DNA of 55,169 bases, taken from assembly GCA_002803225.1 (NCBI GenBank), contig NXFV01000609.1, positions 1 to 55,169 of the forward strand, in the 5' to 3' direction. Of this stretch, positions 32,465 through 43,071 are shown in pieces. Position numbers and translations under genes: made by a program. Numbering within the stretch: position 1 is the first letter of the stretch; each line of letters begins with the position of its first letter. Source of the stretch: Gamarada debralockiae. Taxonomy: Eukaryota; Ascomycota; Leotiomycetes; Helotiales; Hyphodiscaceae. The notes beneath the pieces are model-generated. The model was not told the origin of the DNA and did no database searches. It was given only the letters and a program-made list of their open reading frames with translations.

Positions 32465-32601
32465 ACTCGAAACCAGGTTCTTAGAAGTACCCCGCAAACC
32501 GTATGCACGTTGGCGGCTAATTTGTAACTGCCTACCCGACTGCACCCCAACTTGCAGCATACCGCTCCTATCTGAATTGTTACTGCTCGCCTCCTTTAGC
32601 C
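32465..32601 (+). repeat. Promoter duplication, copy 1
   Basis: This starts at actcgaaaccaggtt and runs to the tttagcc word. It is repeated 142 bases downstream (32607-32758) with a few mismatches and small indels. It contains GGCTAA at 32515-32520 and its complement TTAGCC at 32596-32601. Confidence 0.9.
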
Positions 32602-32833
32602 AATCTACCCGAAACCACGTTTCTAGAAGTACCCCGCAAACCGCATGCACGTGGTTGGCGGCTAATTTTGTATCTGCCGACCCGCCAAATGCACCCCAAC
32701 CTGCAGCATACCGCTCCTATCTGAATTGTCCGGGATGTCTACTGCTTGTCTCCTTCAGCCTAAAGGTAGACGGAGCCTGGGGATATTTGCTCCAAGCCTC
32801 ATCCAGAATCCCCTTTTTGCACAAATATATAAA
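32515..32833 (+). promoter_or_regulatory. Xylanase promoter: GGCTAA boxes, CreA-like site, TATA
   Basis: GGCTAA occurs at 32515-32520 and 32660-32665, and reversed at 32596-32601. This matches the GGCTAR/GGCTAA site bound by the xylanase activator XlnR/Xyr1. A CTGGGG word at 32777-32782 fits the SYGGRG site of the glucose repressor CreA. A TATATAAA box lies at about 32826-32833, 114 bases before the start codon. The inferred regulation is xylan induction and glucose repression. Binding is not shown. Confidence 0.65.
32607..32758 (+). repeat. Promoter duplication, copy 2
   Basis: This is a tandem copy of 32465-32601, starting acccgaaaccacgtt. It contains GGCTAA at 32660-32665. The gcataccgctcctatctgaa word is identical in both copies. 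Copy 2 has an insertion (cgggatgtc) near its end. Confidence 0.9.
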
Positions 32834-32946
32834 ACTTGGCGAGTTCGCTGAGATGGAGGGAAAGCGTTTGGGAGACACCATCGCCTCCACTCATCCATCA
32901 ATCACTATTGTCCATTGATCATCATCATCACCGCGACACCGCCAAC

Positions 32947-33837
32947 ATGGTTGCCTTCTCTAGCCTCATCTTTGGGCTCTCGGCGATTGCTGTATCGCTC
33001 GCCGTGCCCACGGAGCCTGTCCTCGACAAACGGGGTCCTTACAATTTTGTTCTAGGGCCTGATCACCCCTTCGCTCGTCGGTCCAACGTCACTCGTCGTT
33101 CCAACACGAACTACAACCAAGACTATACCACCGGTGGAACAGTCAGTTACTCGCCTGGGACTAACGAATTCTCGGTCAGTTGGAATACTCAGGACGATTT
33201 CGTCGTCGGAGTAGGATGGAATCCCGGAAGTAACCTGTAAGTCGGATGCAATTTCTTCTGTCCCCTTTACTAACGCCATTACGGCCCAATTACCCATACC
33301 GGTACATTTAGTGTCAACAGCGGGCTCGGTAGCCTCTCCGTCTACGGCTGGACCACCAACCCCCTTGTCGAGTACTACATCATGGAGGACCAAGTGGGCC
33401 TCGGCTCATCTGGCACGCAAAAGGGTACTGTCGAGAGCGACGGAGGGACCTACACCATCTGGGAGAATGAGCGTATCAACGACCCTTCTATAGAGGGCAC
33501 GTCAACCTTCAACCAATACATCTCGATCCGGACCTCGCCGCGGACCAGCGGCACCGTCACCGTCGAGAACCACTTCAACGCGTGGGCGGCTGTCGGTCTG
33601 AACCTTGGGACAATGAACTTTCAGGTCATTGCCGTCGAGAGCTGGAGCGGCAGCGGCTCTGCCCAGCAGTCCGTCACCAACACCGGTAGCGGCAGCACCG
33701 GCTCTGGAGGCGGCAGCTCAAGCGGCAGCTGCTCGGCGCTCTATGGCCAGTGCGGCGGCGAAGGGTGGACTGGTCCCACGTGCTGCTCAACGGGATCGTG
33801 CGAAGAATCGAATGCGTGGTACTCGCAGTGCCTTTAA
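32947..33837 (+). CDS. Endo-1,4-beta-xylanase GH11 with C-terminal CBM1
   Basis: Exon 1 is 32947-33236. Exon 2 ends at 33837 and starts at 33312 (AG acceptor) or at 33285 if a GG acceptor were used. A signal peptide ([19 protein letters not shown]) is followed by a Lys-Arg propeptide site. The GH11 jelly roll has [16 protein letters not shown] (nucleophile Glu) and FQVIAVESW (acid/base Glu), with the usual FNQYISIR and [17 protein letters not shown] Gly/Ser linker leads to a CBM1 ([19 protein letters not shown], ending WYSQCL) that binds cellulose. The AG model gives 271 residues and lacks nine residues (PITHTGTFS region) of a conserved strand; the other model gives 280. The secreted enzyme hydrolyses xylan. 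Whether it is fully functional depends on the splice site. Confidence 0.92.
33237..33311 (+). other. Xylanase intron with altered 3' splice site
   Basis: The donor is GTAAGT (33237) and the branch-like tactaac is at 33269-33275. The expected acceptor, from homology to the GH11 fold, would end at 33284 but reads ACGG rather than ACAG. The first AG is 27 bases further on (33310-33311) and keeps the reading frame. Confidence 0.75.
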
Positions 33838-34431
33838 GAGCTTTTGAGGAAATTGCATATTCCTCGTTTTTTTGGACTTCAGGCTTTCTGTGTTATCGAG
33901 TTTGTAGTGAAGGGGTTGCATATGAGGATCGAGTCATTATAGCATTGCTAGTTAGTATATTATTAGTTGAGCATTACTTTCAAATGGCTACACTATTGAT
34001 TGAAAAAAAATAAAATAAAATAAAATAAAATTTTGGTGGTGTGAGTTTAAAGTTTAGTGGAGTTTTATATAAATGTTCTAAATAGTTTTGGTTCGGATAT
34101 TCTTAAGTAATGCAAGCCAAGCCTGAGGCATAAGCCGACGTGGGACTGAGCTCGCCTAAGGTCGCTCGAGATCACCGCCAGGGCACAAGTTCACCCTTCA
34201 GCGCCTTCAGGGAGTACAATGCTTGAGAATTGGTCAATTTTGCTTTTTTCTACCAACCCAACGTGTTCAGGTCTTAAATTTCTCGATATTTGTAAAGAAT
34301 CGAAGAAAATTTAACGTGGCATGTTGTCAGTTGAGGCCCGCTGTCCGCTGCACTCTCGAGTAATAACCGCTGTAAAGACATGAGGACTGAAAGTGGCTTC
34401 ACATATTATTATTCATGACTTAACAAAACTT
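33838..34431. other. 3' flank of xylanase, no gene seen
   Basis: It includes an A-rich microsatellite of ataaa units at about 34004-34032. No coding signal was seen in the rest. Confidence 0.4.
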
Positions 34432-34745
34432 AACCCTGTACGCTCTCGATTGTGATATCTGCTGCCTTCTTCGAGTGTTGAATAATATACGTTCCATTTA
34501 ATATATCATTTCCGTCCACTCTAGCCAAAGCATTTTTCATATTCTTCTCAATGCCAGAAGCAACATGTCTTCTCGTCTCTCTCTGCCGCGAAACTACAGT
34601 CAACCGTAAATAGCCGTCCATTCAAACGACAACACCGAAGGGAGAAATTTGTGGTGTCTGTGCATTCGCGATGGCCCGACTTACTGTCGACGTTGTCTTA
34701 CCCGACCTAGGTGGACCAGCCATGGCAACGAGAAGACGTGACCCA
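34432..34745 (-). pseudogene. P-loop kinase (uridine kinase/phosphoribulokinase-like) remnant
   Basis: On the minus strand, RLLVAMAGPPRSGKTTSTVS carries a Walker A motif of the GxPGSGKTT type (Gly changed to Arg). It is followed by FGVVV, an in-frame TGA, then MDGYLRLTVV, which resembles the family's VVPMDGFH motif. The next residues, RRHVASGIEKNMKNALARVD and GNDILNGTYIIQHSKKAADI, resemble the family's C-terminal region. The roughly 60-100 residues normally between these parts are missing. The order is right and the frame continues past the TGA, so this is a copy with an internal deletion and a nonsense change. Confidence 0.7.
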
Positions 34746-37278
34746 GGTCGTTGTGCTTCGGTAGCGTCATATTATTTGAGCAGGCTGTGGGTGAGTTTCT
34801 AATACACTACTTCCATGGCGGAACCTGCGTTGAAAGCAAAAGCAGCCATAAAGCTATAATTGTGGGATGAGCTTTGATCAAAAGAACTTGAAATGTCTCA
34901 ACAAGGGCGAGAGACGATTCGCGTGGGGCAGGCAATTCGTCCATGCTACGAAAACAGAGAATCAGAGAAACTGAGCTGTCCAGATTCGTTCGCACTTTGG
35001 GGCTGCCCCAAACCCATGGTTGTCTGACTCTTGCCACTCTCGATGCTTAACGTAGGATTGATGTCGGAATGCAATGGAAGGAATCGGTGGGCTGCCCAGG
35101 ACCCATGGTTGTATGATTTTTGCGCCTCAGGGCAGTATGTTTCCTGTATTTGCAAGTTGATGGCCGCGTGAAGGACGAACCTACCATACCAGTTCACAGA
35201 GGTGTCTCTAAATATATAAGTCATAAAGGCCACATGAAAACAACTTGAATCGAATTTACTCGTCGATTCCACTAAAAATATAACAGTAACTGTCTGGGAC
35301 CCCAACAGCCTCATTAATTCATTCACCCCTCTCAAATCTCTCATAAAACCTCCTCCAGTCATCGTCTCCCAGCTCTTCTCTGCTATTTCCAACCTCATGC
35401 GGCCCAAACATCCTCCTCCTCTCAACATCCCACTGGCGCTCGTCCCAGCAGCACGCTAGATATTCATGATCAGCATCGGCATGCAAACTTCCTGCTCAGC
35501 AAGACCGGAGGGACTTACTATCAACCATACACCGCGGCCAATCCTCCGGCACCCATGCCCTTCCATTACACTCCACCTTCTCGACTCCTGCTTCCTGCCT
35601 TATCAAGTTCAGAAACTTGTCATCTACAAGAACATGATTCGAGTTAGTACCAGTTCCACACACAAAATCTCAAGTGCCAAGTTGCAAGACCAGTCACACA
35701 CCTATCCATTCACCACCGTACACGATCCTTCCTCTCTCCCAAGGAAAATCATAAATATGAGATATGTATAGATTGATATCTCTCCCAATGTTCCGCGAGT
35801 GCTTTTCTAGTGTGTGATTCGGGTACAGGTAGATGAGGTAGGATTGAGGTATGAGGTGGATCTTTGGGGCTGAGAGGTAAGGTTCGGTGAGTGGTGCAAG
35901 GTGGGGTGCTGATATTTCGGCGATGAATGTGCTCACGACTCGGGGAATGAGAAGAAAAAAAAGAGAAAAAGAAAAGAAGGAAGTTCTCCATGACATGTTG
36001 AGGGCAATTGGTTTGTGTTAACTGCCAAATTTGGCGAGGATGCTTTGAAGCTTCGAGTGAATCAGGAGAGGGGGGATGGAGGTCTGGAAGGGTAACATAT
36101 CAGATCAATAGGGACACTAGGCACTGGATATCTGTCCAGTTCCATCGCTCATCCACAACGTCCGTTTCGTTTCCGGATTGCTGGGCTTATGATGGGTGCC
36201 TGGCAGGATGCCTCGGCAGTGTCAAATTTATGGTCTAGTGGGGCAGGCAGGGTCACGTGGACGCTGGTAAAAGAGCTTTCTTGGAAGTGATATTTCAGGT
36301 GTACTTGACTTAATTCTTATTCCAGTTCTACTGTCGGTAGAGCTTGTATTTATAGAGCTTTGTACAGCTCGTACATATGTACCTTACGGTCGAGTCTACA
36401 GGGCCTTCATAAAGATACCGATATTTCAGGCAATATTCCTGACAGGCAAGACAGGTAAGCAAGCATCACATGACCCAAATAAAATCACGCCTGTTCGTTT
36501 TTTGTTCGGTGATCTATTTCCCAACAGTGTTTCAACTTGGACTTTCTCAGTCTTATCTATCACATATCACTATTTGCTCCAGATGTACGTCGAACTTCAG
36601 GGTTCCCATCACGTGTGTATACTGGGTAGATAATGAAGGCGCTCAAAGGACATGCATCTCCACCTGTGTCATTGATCGTAAGAAAATTTCACTATGACCC
36701 CACCTTCGACGGAATCAAGTCATGTAGCCGGACCTCGGCCATTCTCGCACGGTATATATAATTCTCCGATATAAGTATATCTCCTCGCCCGCCTCCGAGG
36801 GCAGGTCACTGCTTGTTTCTTCAGCAAAGGGAAAGAAAGAGTAGTTTCAAGATGTATATTGGTGACAGTGATTGGTTGCAGGAGCCAACTGTAAACACAG
36901 CGAGCGTAAAGATTGCGAATACACTCTGCACAAAGAAGACCTCAGCAACGGACGAAGATATCAAATAAAGCGTACGCGAAGTTGATTGCTCTTGCAGATT
37001 CTACTCTCTTACCAGAACTCTCTACCTTCTAAGAGCTCTCTTTTCCACCTTCTCCTCTGGTGTCGTCCAAGCTAGGCACAAACTATTCACCATTCTCAGC
37101 GTACCCTGATTTTCGTTTTAGTAAATAACCTTTTGGGGCCAGGTTGAGTCTATAGGACGATTAGCGACCAGTTAAGCGAAATAGTCTCATAAAATCTCAA
37201 TCTACGGATAATAACTATAACCAGGTTCTACGTGATAATACTTTTAATTGTCTACTTAGTATTAAATCTATATCTAAT
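34746..37278. other. Long gene-poor stretch
   Basis: A diverged direct repeat (gggctgccc... acccatggttgt) occurs at about 35001 and 35089. A minus-strand ORF at 34946-35428 has mixed composition and no recognisable domain. ORFs at 35466-35771 and 35694-35996 oppose each other and look random. I see no supported gene. Confidence 0.35.
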
Positions 37279-37617
37279 TGTGACAGCTCTACACAAGGGA
37301 TCTCGCATGGGGACACTTGTGCAGAAGGTGCTGAATATACTAGAATTCTAAGCTAAGGAGAGAAGAAGGAAAGAAGGGCAAAGGAGAGTAGGTATATATA
37401 GACAAACATAGCTAGGGGCTCACTAAGAAGATAGCTGGAAATAGAGTATTTCAGGCGGCTAGGGATTAGCTGAGAGGTATTAGTTGCAATTGTGATAAGT
37501 ATGAGTAAGGCTTGGCCTATATGATAATGAGATCTATTTTCATAAGGGTCTGGTTCGGGATCCTTACGAAGTTAGGAACCATTTTAGGTTCCTAGGATTA
37601 ATCATCAAAACTTAACA
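37279..37617 (+). mobile_element. Solo LTR-like sequence, copy A
   Basis: It begins TGTGACAGCTC and ends about ...CTTAACA, directly before attgatatcatgaggccc. That word resembles a retroelement primer-binding site next to an LTR (compare TGGTATCAGAGC-type sites). Its first 90 bases, up to the ctaagctaaggagagaag word, match the start of 48445-48695 loosely. No gag or pol coding sequence follows. Confidence 0.55.
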
Positions 37618-37674
37618 AATTGATATCATGAGGCCCTAAGCCAACATCTAGCCTCATTAGTTAAGTAGGTACTG

Positions 37675-37795
37675 CTCAGGTTGCTCGGGCTGCTCAGGAC
37701 TGCTCAGGTTGCTCAAGTTGCTCAATCTGCTCAGGACTGCTCAGGTTGCTCAAGTTGCTCAATCTGCTCAGGGACTGCTCAGGAACTGCCCAGAG
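37675..37795 (+). repeat. Nested tandem repeat of ctgctcagg-type words
   Basis: Short words (gctcaggtt, gctcaagtt, gctcaatct, gctcaggac) alternate. A higher-order unit of 37 bases starting aggactgctcaggttgctc repeats at 37696 and 37733, and starts again at 37770 with one extra g. It is probably slippage within the retroelement leader. Confidence 0.85.
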
Positions 37796-40421
37796 GTGAG
37801 CTGAGGGTGAGCTGAGGGTGAGCCGAGGTGATTAGCCCCTCAGTAGAAGCGGCCAGGCTTACTAACCAACTTGGAACGAAGATGATGAGATTAGAGTTCA
37901 ACTATCAATGAAAATTTTGATCTGAGTTGCCACCTTGATGGAACTTTTCGCCTGTCTGGCATTCTCGGTCGTTGTTCTCTTATGGCTCCGGCACGAGGCA
38001 GGCACTACCAAGGTCGGAGCCGGAGCTGGGTTTTTGGGGCTGAAGTGATTTTGGGACTGGGGTGCTGCGATTTTGTTATTCTCTCTTGTAAGTTTCAACC
38101 CCTATCCGACCCTAAAGAGTCTCAACTCTCTATATATTAATACTCTATTATACTTCAATAAGAAATTTGGAAGAAAATTCCACTAATGTGATTTTGTAGG
38201 CTATTCCCTATTCCCTCATGGGCTCTGGCTTTGAACTCCGCAGTGGCTTTTTTTCTGGTGTGGTTGTCATGTGTTTCTGTACGTCTACTTGATATTTATT
38301 TTGTAGAGGAACTTTTCTTTCTGTTTGTTTTTCTTTTGTTTTATTCAATGGCACCAGAAAGACAGATTAATGTATTCTAATTCACTAGAGGATGACTTTT
38401 CCCTCTCTTTGCTTTCTATATTTCGATTGTTGTAATAGTAGAATAGAGAAAAGACTATAAATTAAACCCCTCAGTAAAAGAATTTCGATGTCCATATTTT
38501 GAACCAAATTTTCTTTATACCCTTCCAGTCCTTAATATATACCTCTCTCTCAATCATATATAGCCTCTTCCTTTCCTCGCGTCTCGGCAATCTCTCAGTC
38601 ATTGGATCGTAATCAGGGAAAGCCATCAGAGCCTTCTCTAGTCTGTCTTCTTTTATACTCTTCGGCCAAAATCTTCCCTCCTACTAGATGATCGTTCTTG
38701 GGATTCGATGTCTGTTTCTGGTTTGATGAAGCTGAATGTGGTCTGTCTAGGCACTGACAGCCGCAAAGCTTGTAATCGGTGTGATGAGGAGTATGAGGTA
38801 GGCTGTGAAAATTTGAATCACTAGTATTGACTTTGTTAATACTAAGAGTACTGTTCTCAAATGCATAGGTTCTTGCATGCCTTGTTTTGTCTTGGTCATT
38901 GTATTGAGCAAAGTAATTCTTTATTTGCTCCTTGACATTATCGTCTACTATCTTCTCGTTTATGTAACTTATTTCATAAAATTCGGTGCCAACAAGAATT
39001 GGAACGGATTTAGGATTCGCGATTCATGTATCAGGTTCAAGCTGTCACCCGTAATTATGACGTTTAGCTTTTCCGTACTTGGGTGTCCAACCTTCGGGCT
39101 CTAGAATGTAGGAGCTAGTGCTCAGAGAAGTGGCCTTGATGGAGAGAAACGCCCCTCCCTCCCCAAAAAGCAAGGGTTTTTACAAATCCGAGATACTTTT
39201 ATTAGAAATTACTCGGCCCAGATACCCTAAGGCCTAATAAGGTCCTAGGAAGTTTAGGGGCTTTCGAGGGCTTTAAGGCTATTTATTGATCAAGAAAGCT
39301 TCGGCGACTAATAGCCGATTGTGTGAAATATAACCTGGCAATGGAAAGCCGGGGAATTGAATCATGGCACAAGACTAAGAAAGAAGGTAAGGACTTTTGT
39401 GACCGTTATGGGTACAAGATGTATGCTGTGCGACTACTTACCAAGCCATTGAGCAAATACGCACCCCCAAGACACTGAAGTGCAGCCCTATATATATGCA
39501 GTCTATTTCGATAACTCGGAAGACTGTCCTCTCTTCCAAGATCTTCTCTGGTTCCGGATACTCGCGTGCAGCCTGAATACTTTATGGCATTTGGGTGGGT
39601 CGATGGAAGGTCGGGAGGCTGGAGATTTCTGAGAGTATTTCGGACAGAGACGAAATGTGCAATTAGACACCGGACAGTCGCAAATCGGCATAGCGAAAAG
39701 GGGTTTCAATGACTTGCCAATTTAAAGCCTTGGGTGTTCGTCCTCGCCGATAAATGAAGATTTTTATAAGGCTAGGGTATGTATTTCGGTTCGAACTGCT
39801 TCTCGTACATGTCCTGCTATGAAAGAGCCTCCTTCCATCTTCACTTCACTTCAAGCTAATGGTCGTTGAGGACAAGGGAACATGAACGTTGCTTGATTCG
39901 TATTCACCGGAAGATAATCATGCTTCCTTTGATGTTGGCTCTTGAAAAGATATGAGATTCTCAGACACTTCTGATCTGGTAGCAAGCTCAACGCCTTTTC
40001 CATTTGACTTGAAGGCCCCTTGTCGAGCATGACTGACTGCTGACAAGACATCACTTCCTTGATAAAGCGGATGGTTGCTGATACGTTAAGAACTTGAAAT
40101 TGAGCACTTAGTGAAGTTCTCCAATGAAAGATTATAAATCAGGCTCAATTCAAGGCGACAAACTGGGTTGTGTTGTTCCTGGTGGAGTGTAGAATGAGAA
40201 GTTTCGTCTCCGCACAGCGCTCGAACTCGCGCCAAGGTCCACTCTACGCGGAAAAATACGCTAAAGGAAATGGTCGCGATCAGCGCGTACTCGTACCCAG
40301 CCTCCCTAAATCAACTTCGCGATTTAAGATCTCCTTTTCCCATCAACAGCTTCAATTACTTCCATCCATCTCCAATCCAATCAACAGGTATCAATCAATT
40401 CTTCACCTTCGATTCACAACA
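37796..40421. other. Long gene-poor stretch
   Basis: No supported gene. Several short ORFs (38877-39104 +, 39503-39709 -, 39851-40054 -) have unremarkable translations. The last 250 bases are pyrimidine-rich and probably the promoter and 5' leader of the gene at 40422. Confidence 0.35.
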
Positions 40422-41168
40422 ATGGTTCTCAAACGTAAACGCTCCGACTCCGAAATCTCCGCCACGAGCTCCATCCTCTCCTCACCACTGTCCTCCTCCA
40501 ACTTCATGTCCATAGATTCCTCCCAAGCACCTCAAAACTCAATCCAAACACCCACCCTCTTCTTCTCTCGAACCCGAAAACGCCACCGCGATAACCGCCC
40601 CGACGAGAACGCTGTGCACCGTATGCCTCCCACCTTCCTCGCGTCAACCTTGTCATTAACACAACCTACAGAACATACCCTCTCGCTCCTCTTCTCCGCA
40701 CAACAGAATCCCCAATTTCAAACACAGCAACAATCGCAATCCTCCTCCCCATTTCCCTCCGAAGAACTCGTCTCCTCCCTCCCCACCAGTATCCAATCAA
40801 GCGGCCACCAATCGAGTCTGCACTCCTTCTGGGCCATCCCCAGCGCACGGCAATCCTCTCCATCATCCAACTCCTCCATCTCCTCAAACAATACACCGAC
40901 CATAACTCCTATGCCATCGTCCTTCTTCCAAGCCACCAATTGTGAGGACTGCGACGCGAGTCTGATCCCAGGGAATGATGGCGATGCGATGGATGTGGAT
41001 ATGATGATGGATATCGATATGGCTGGGGACGGAGGCAATCATGCTTGTTCGGAGTGTGGGAGGATGGTTTGTCATGGTTGTGCGGTAAGCAATTTGGGGG
41101 CTGAGAGGAAGTGTTTGCTGTGCGCTGGGAAGCAGAAGAAATGGGTTGGTGGGATTGGGTGGTGCTGA
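40422..41168 (+). CDS. Ser-rich protein with C-terminal zinc-binding motif
   Basis: The start MVLKRKRSDSEIS (40422) is preferred over an upstream in-frame Met at 40170, because the extra 84 residues are unlike protein and the sequence around 40400 looks like a 5' leader. This gives 248 residues. The N-terminus has a basic nuclear-localisation-like patch. The middle is Ser/Gln/Pro-rich, with an LHSFWAIPSA block. The C-terminus has CEDCDASL, then HACSECGRMVCHGCAVS and RKCLLCAGKQKKWVGG, a cross-brace-like set of Cys and His pairs. It is a conserved-looking fungal nuclear protein of unknown role. No named family is recognised. Confidence 0.75.
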   Translation: MVLKRKRSDSEISATSSILSSPLSSSNFMSIDSSQAPQNSIQTPTLFFSRTRKRHRDNRPDENAVHRMPPTFLASTLSLTQPTEHTLSLLFSAQQNPQFQTQQQSQSSSPFPSEELVSSLPTSIQSSGHQSSLHSFWAIPSARQSSPSSNSSISSNNTPTITPMPSSFFQATNCEDCDASLIPGNDGDAMDVDMMMDIDMAGDGGNHACSECGRMVCHGCAVSNLGAERKCLLCAGKQKKWVGGIGWC

Positions 41169-41964
41169 TGGTTAGAGGCATTCTGGGGATATGGGTTGTA
41201 TATTACATTGGGATACGGCGTTATAGTTGGGCGGGATAGGTTATGGGATTTGAATAGAGAATGATCTTAATCGAGAATTTTTCAATCAAGCTGGGAGTTC
41301 TCCGCAGCGCACGTCTCCTCAAGGTCCTCCCCACGCAGGGCCGTGGTCGAACATCAAACATTGCCCAAGTTTCATTAGTTCAAGCTGAATCGTTTAAATC
41401 GATCTCCGCCTTTGGGGAAGCACGCGACTAGTCAGCTACGGCACCCTCTTCCCTGGAATGGTATAAGAAGCCAGTCCGAACAACTCTTTGTCATCAATCC
41501 TGATCGGAAGAGGCCCAACTCAAAAAGTTCAAGCACTTGGCCATGCCGCATCAACGAGAAAGCTAAGACTGGGAACGAAGAAGAATGCTTCCGCCCTCCA
41601 AAACTACACGTACCTTCCCCTTCAACAAGCACTCCTTTCATTACCTCCACATTCCTGCCGTCGATCCTCCTATTGTTGTCCCTGTCTTTCTCATCGTCAA
41701 TTCTCTACACGAGTTGAAGAACTTCAAGCATCAAGCACAGCAAGCTCCAAATCTCAGCGTGGAATGTGAAGATATCGCGAAGTTGTGATTCAGGATGAGG
41801 CAAATTCAAAGGGAAGTGTCGTTATCAACAGGTGAAGATATTGATCTGGCAGAGTAGGGAATTGCGAGGCGCTTTGTAGCCTTGATTATTTTGCTTTATT
41901 TATACCTACTCCTTCCTACTCACCCCTCTTCTAATTTGGATCGCACTATGGGAGCCGAAGTCCC
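41169..41964. other. Intergenic, no supported gene
   Basis: Overlapping plus-strand ORFs at 41412-41790 in three frames have no domain. Nothing else is seen. Confidence 0.35.
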
Positions 41965-42812
41965 TATCCATAAAACCCCCTCCTCTCCGCCTCCATATCA
42001 ACCTCCCCAAAATCCACATGCCCTTTCCCCTTAACAAACGTACAATGACAAGGCCCTTGCTGCGACTTCTCCACCAAACTCAAATACAATTTCGCTCTCG
42101 CATCAGCACTCATCTTCTCTCTCGTCAGTTTCTCATCCGCAAATCTCTCATTTGGGTAATAAAACCTATCTCAATCAACCTACCACTCCCTCCTCTACCA
42201 TATCTCATTCCCCATCCAATCATAGAAACGTATTGGGACGGTAGAACGAGGATGGAAGCGTAGATGGGACTTAAACCCTAGATCTTTATAAGCAACGCTG
42301 CAATTCCACACCATATGGGCCACAGCACTCTTCCCCATCCCAAAAATACATCGCCGTCGGTGACGGCATGCGTTCAGTTTATTGCATGTGTAAAAGATCA
42401 TCTTTAAGTTGCTCAGGGCAACTCTTTAAAGCCTTCCATTGCTTCGCGTGCGGTGACAAGTGCTGAGGTAACGTTTATCTTCATTTCGCTTTCAAACTTC
42501 TCAATATCCAACTCTTTCAAAGGATTGTTGGCGGGAAGCAAAGTTCTGAATGCACCGTTGTAAACAATAACACTTGGCACCCCCAATATCTGTTTACTCC
42601 CTTGAATAATTCAGGGATTGATAGAGGCGAGCAGAGATCGCCTCTAAGTCTAAGGTGGCCGAAGGAGTTTGTAATGTGTTGGGAATTGCGTGTTACGACC
42701 GCGATTCTGAAGCTGCGGGAGGTGAAGATGGAGATGATGCTTTGGCCGATGTTGGGGTCTGCGCCTGAGACAGGCGGTAGTTGACATTTATGTTAATTAA
42801 CGAGGTGAGTAT
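41965..42812 (-). pseudogene. Short-chain dehydrogenase/reductase, frameshifted pseudogene
   Basis: Minus-strand pieces follow SDR order but switch frame several times. They are ATGTCAACTACC start region; VSGADPNIGQSIISIFTSRS with FRIAVVTRNS (Rossmann fold, GxGxNIG-like motif with Asp for the second Gly); GVPSVIVYNGAFRTLLPANN and LKELDIEKFESEMKINVTSA (the NNAG-type strand and helix); EAMEGFKELP; KMIFYTCNKLNA; GMGKSAVAHMVWNCSVAYKD; then after an interrupted stretch RFYYPNERFADEKLTREKMS, AKLYLSLVEKSQQGPCHCTF and VKGKGHVDFGEVDMEAERRG to a stop. The frame changes are not bounded by GT-AG pairs. The protein would have been an NAD(P)-dependent reductase. The substrate is unknown. Confidence 0.85.
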
Positions 42813-43071
42813 GAAAGGGGCTTTGGATTTGGTTTGGGATTGAAGTCTCTGGGTGTTTGAGGAAGTGTTGAGGTTGAAGTAAAGGGTGTTATGTAATTAT
42901 ATAGAGCTTCAATTATAGAAGTCTGACTGTAAAATATCTCAGTGCGAAGTCGTGGGTGACGATTGTGCAAAGCTTGATACTAATCCCTAACATGAGCCAC
43001 TCAATTTTACCGATAGACTTAAATCTAAAGCATTGAAACGAACGTAGCACGAGAGGAAAACAAACGACTGC

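Noticed and set aside
34946..35428. 160-codon minus-strand ORF
   Set aside because: It has no recognisable domain and no start context, and it includes a diverged direct repeat; kept only as a note in the gene-poor stretch.
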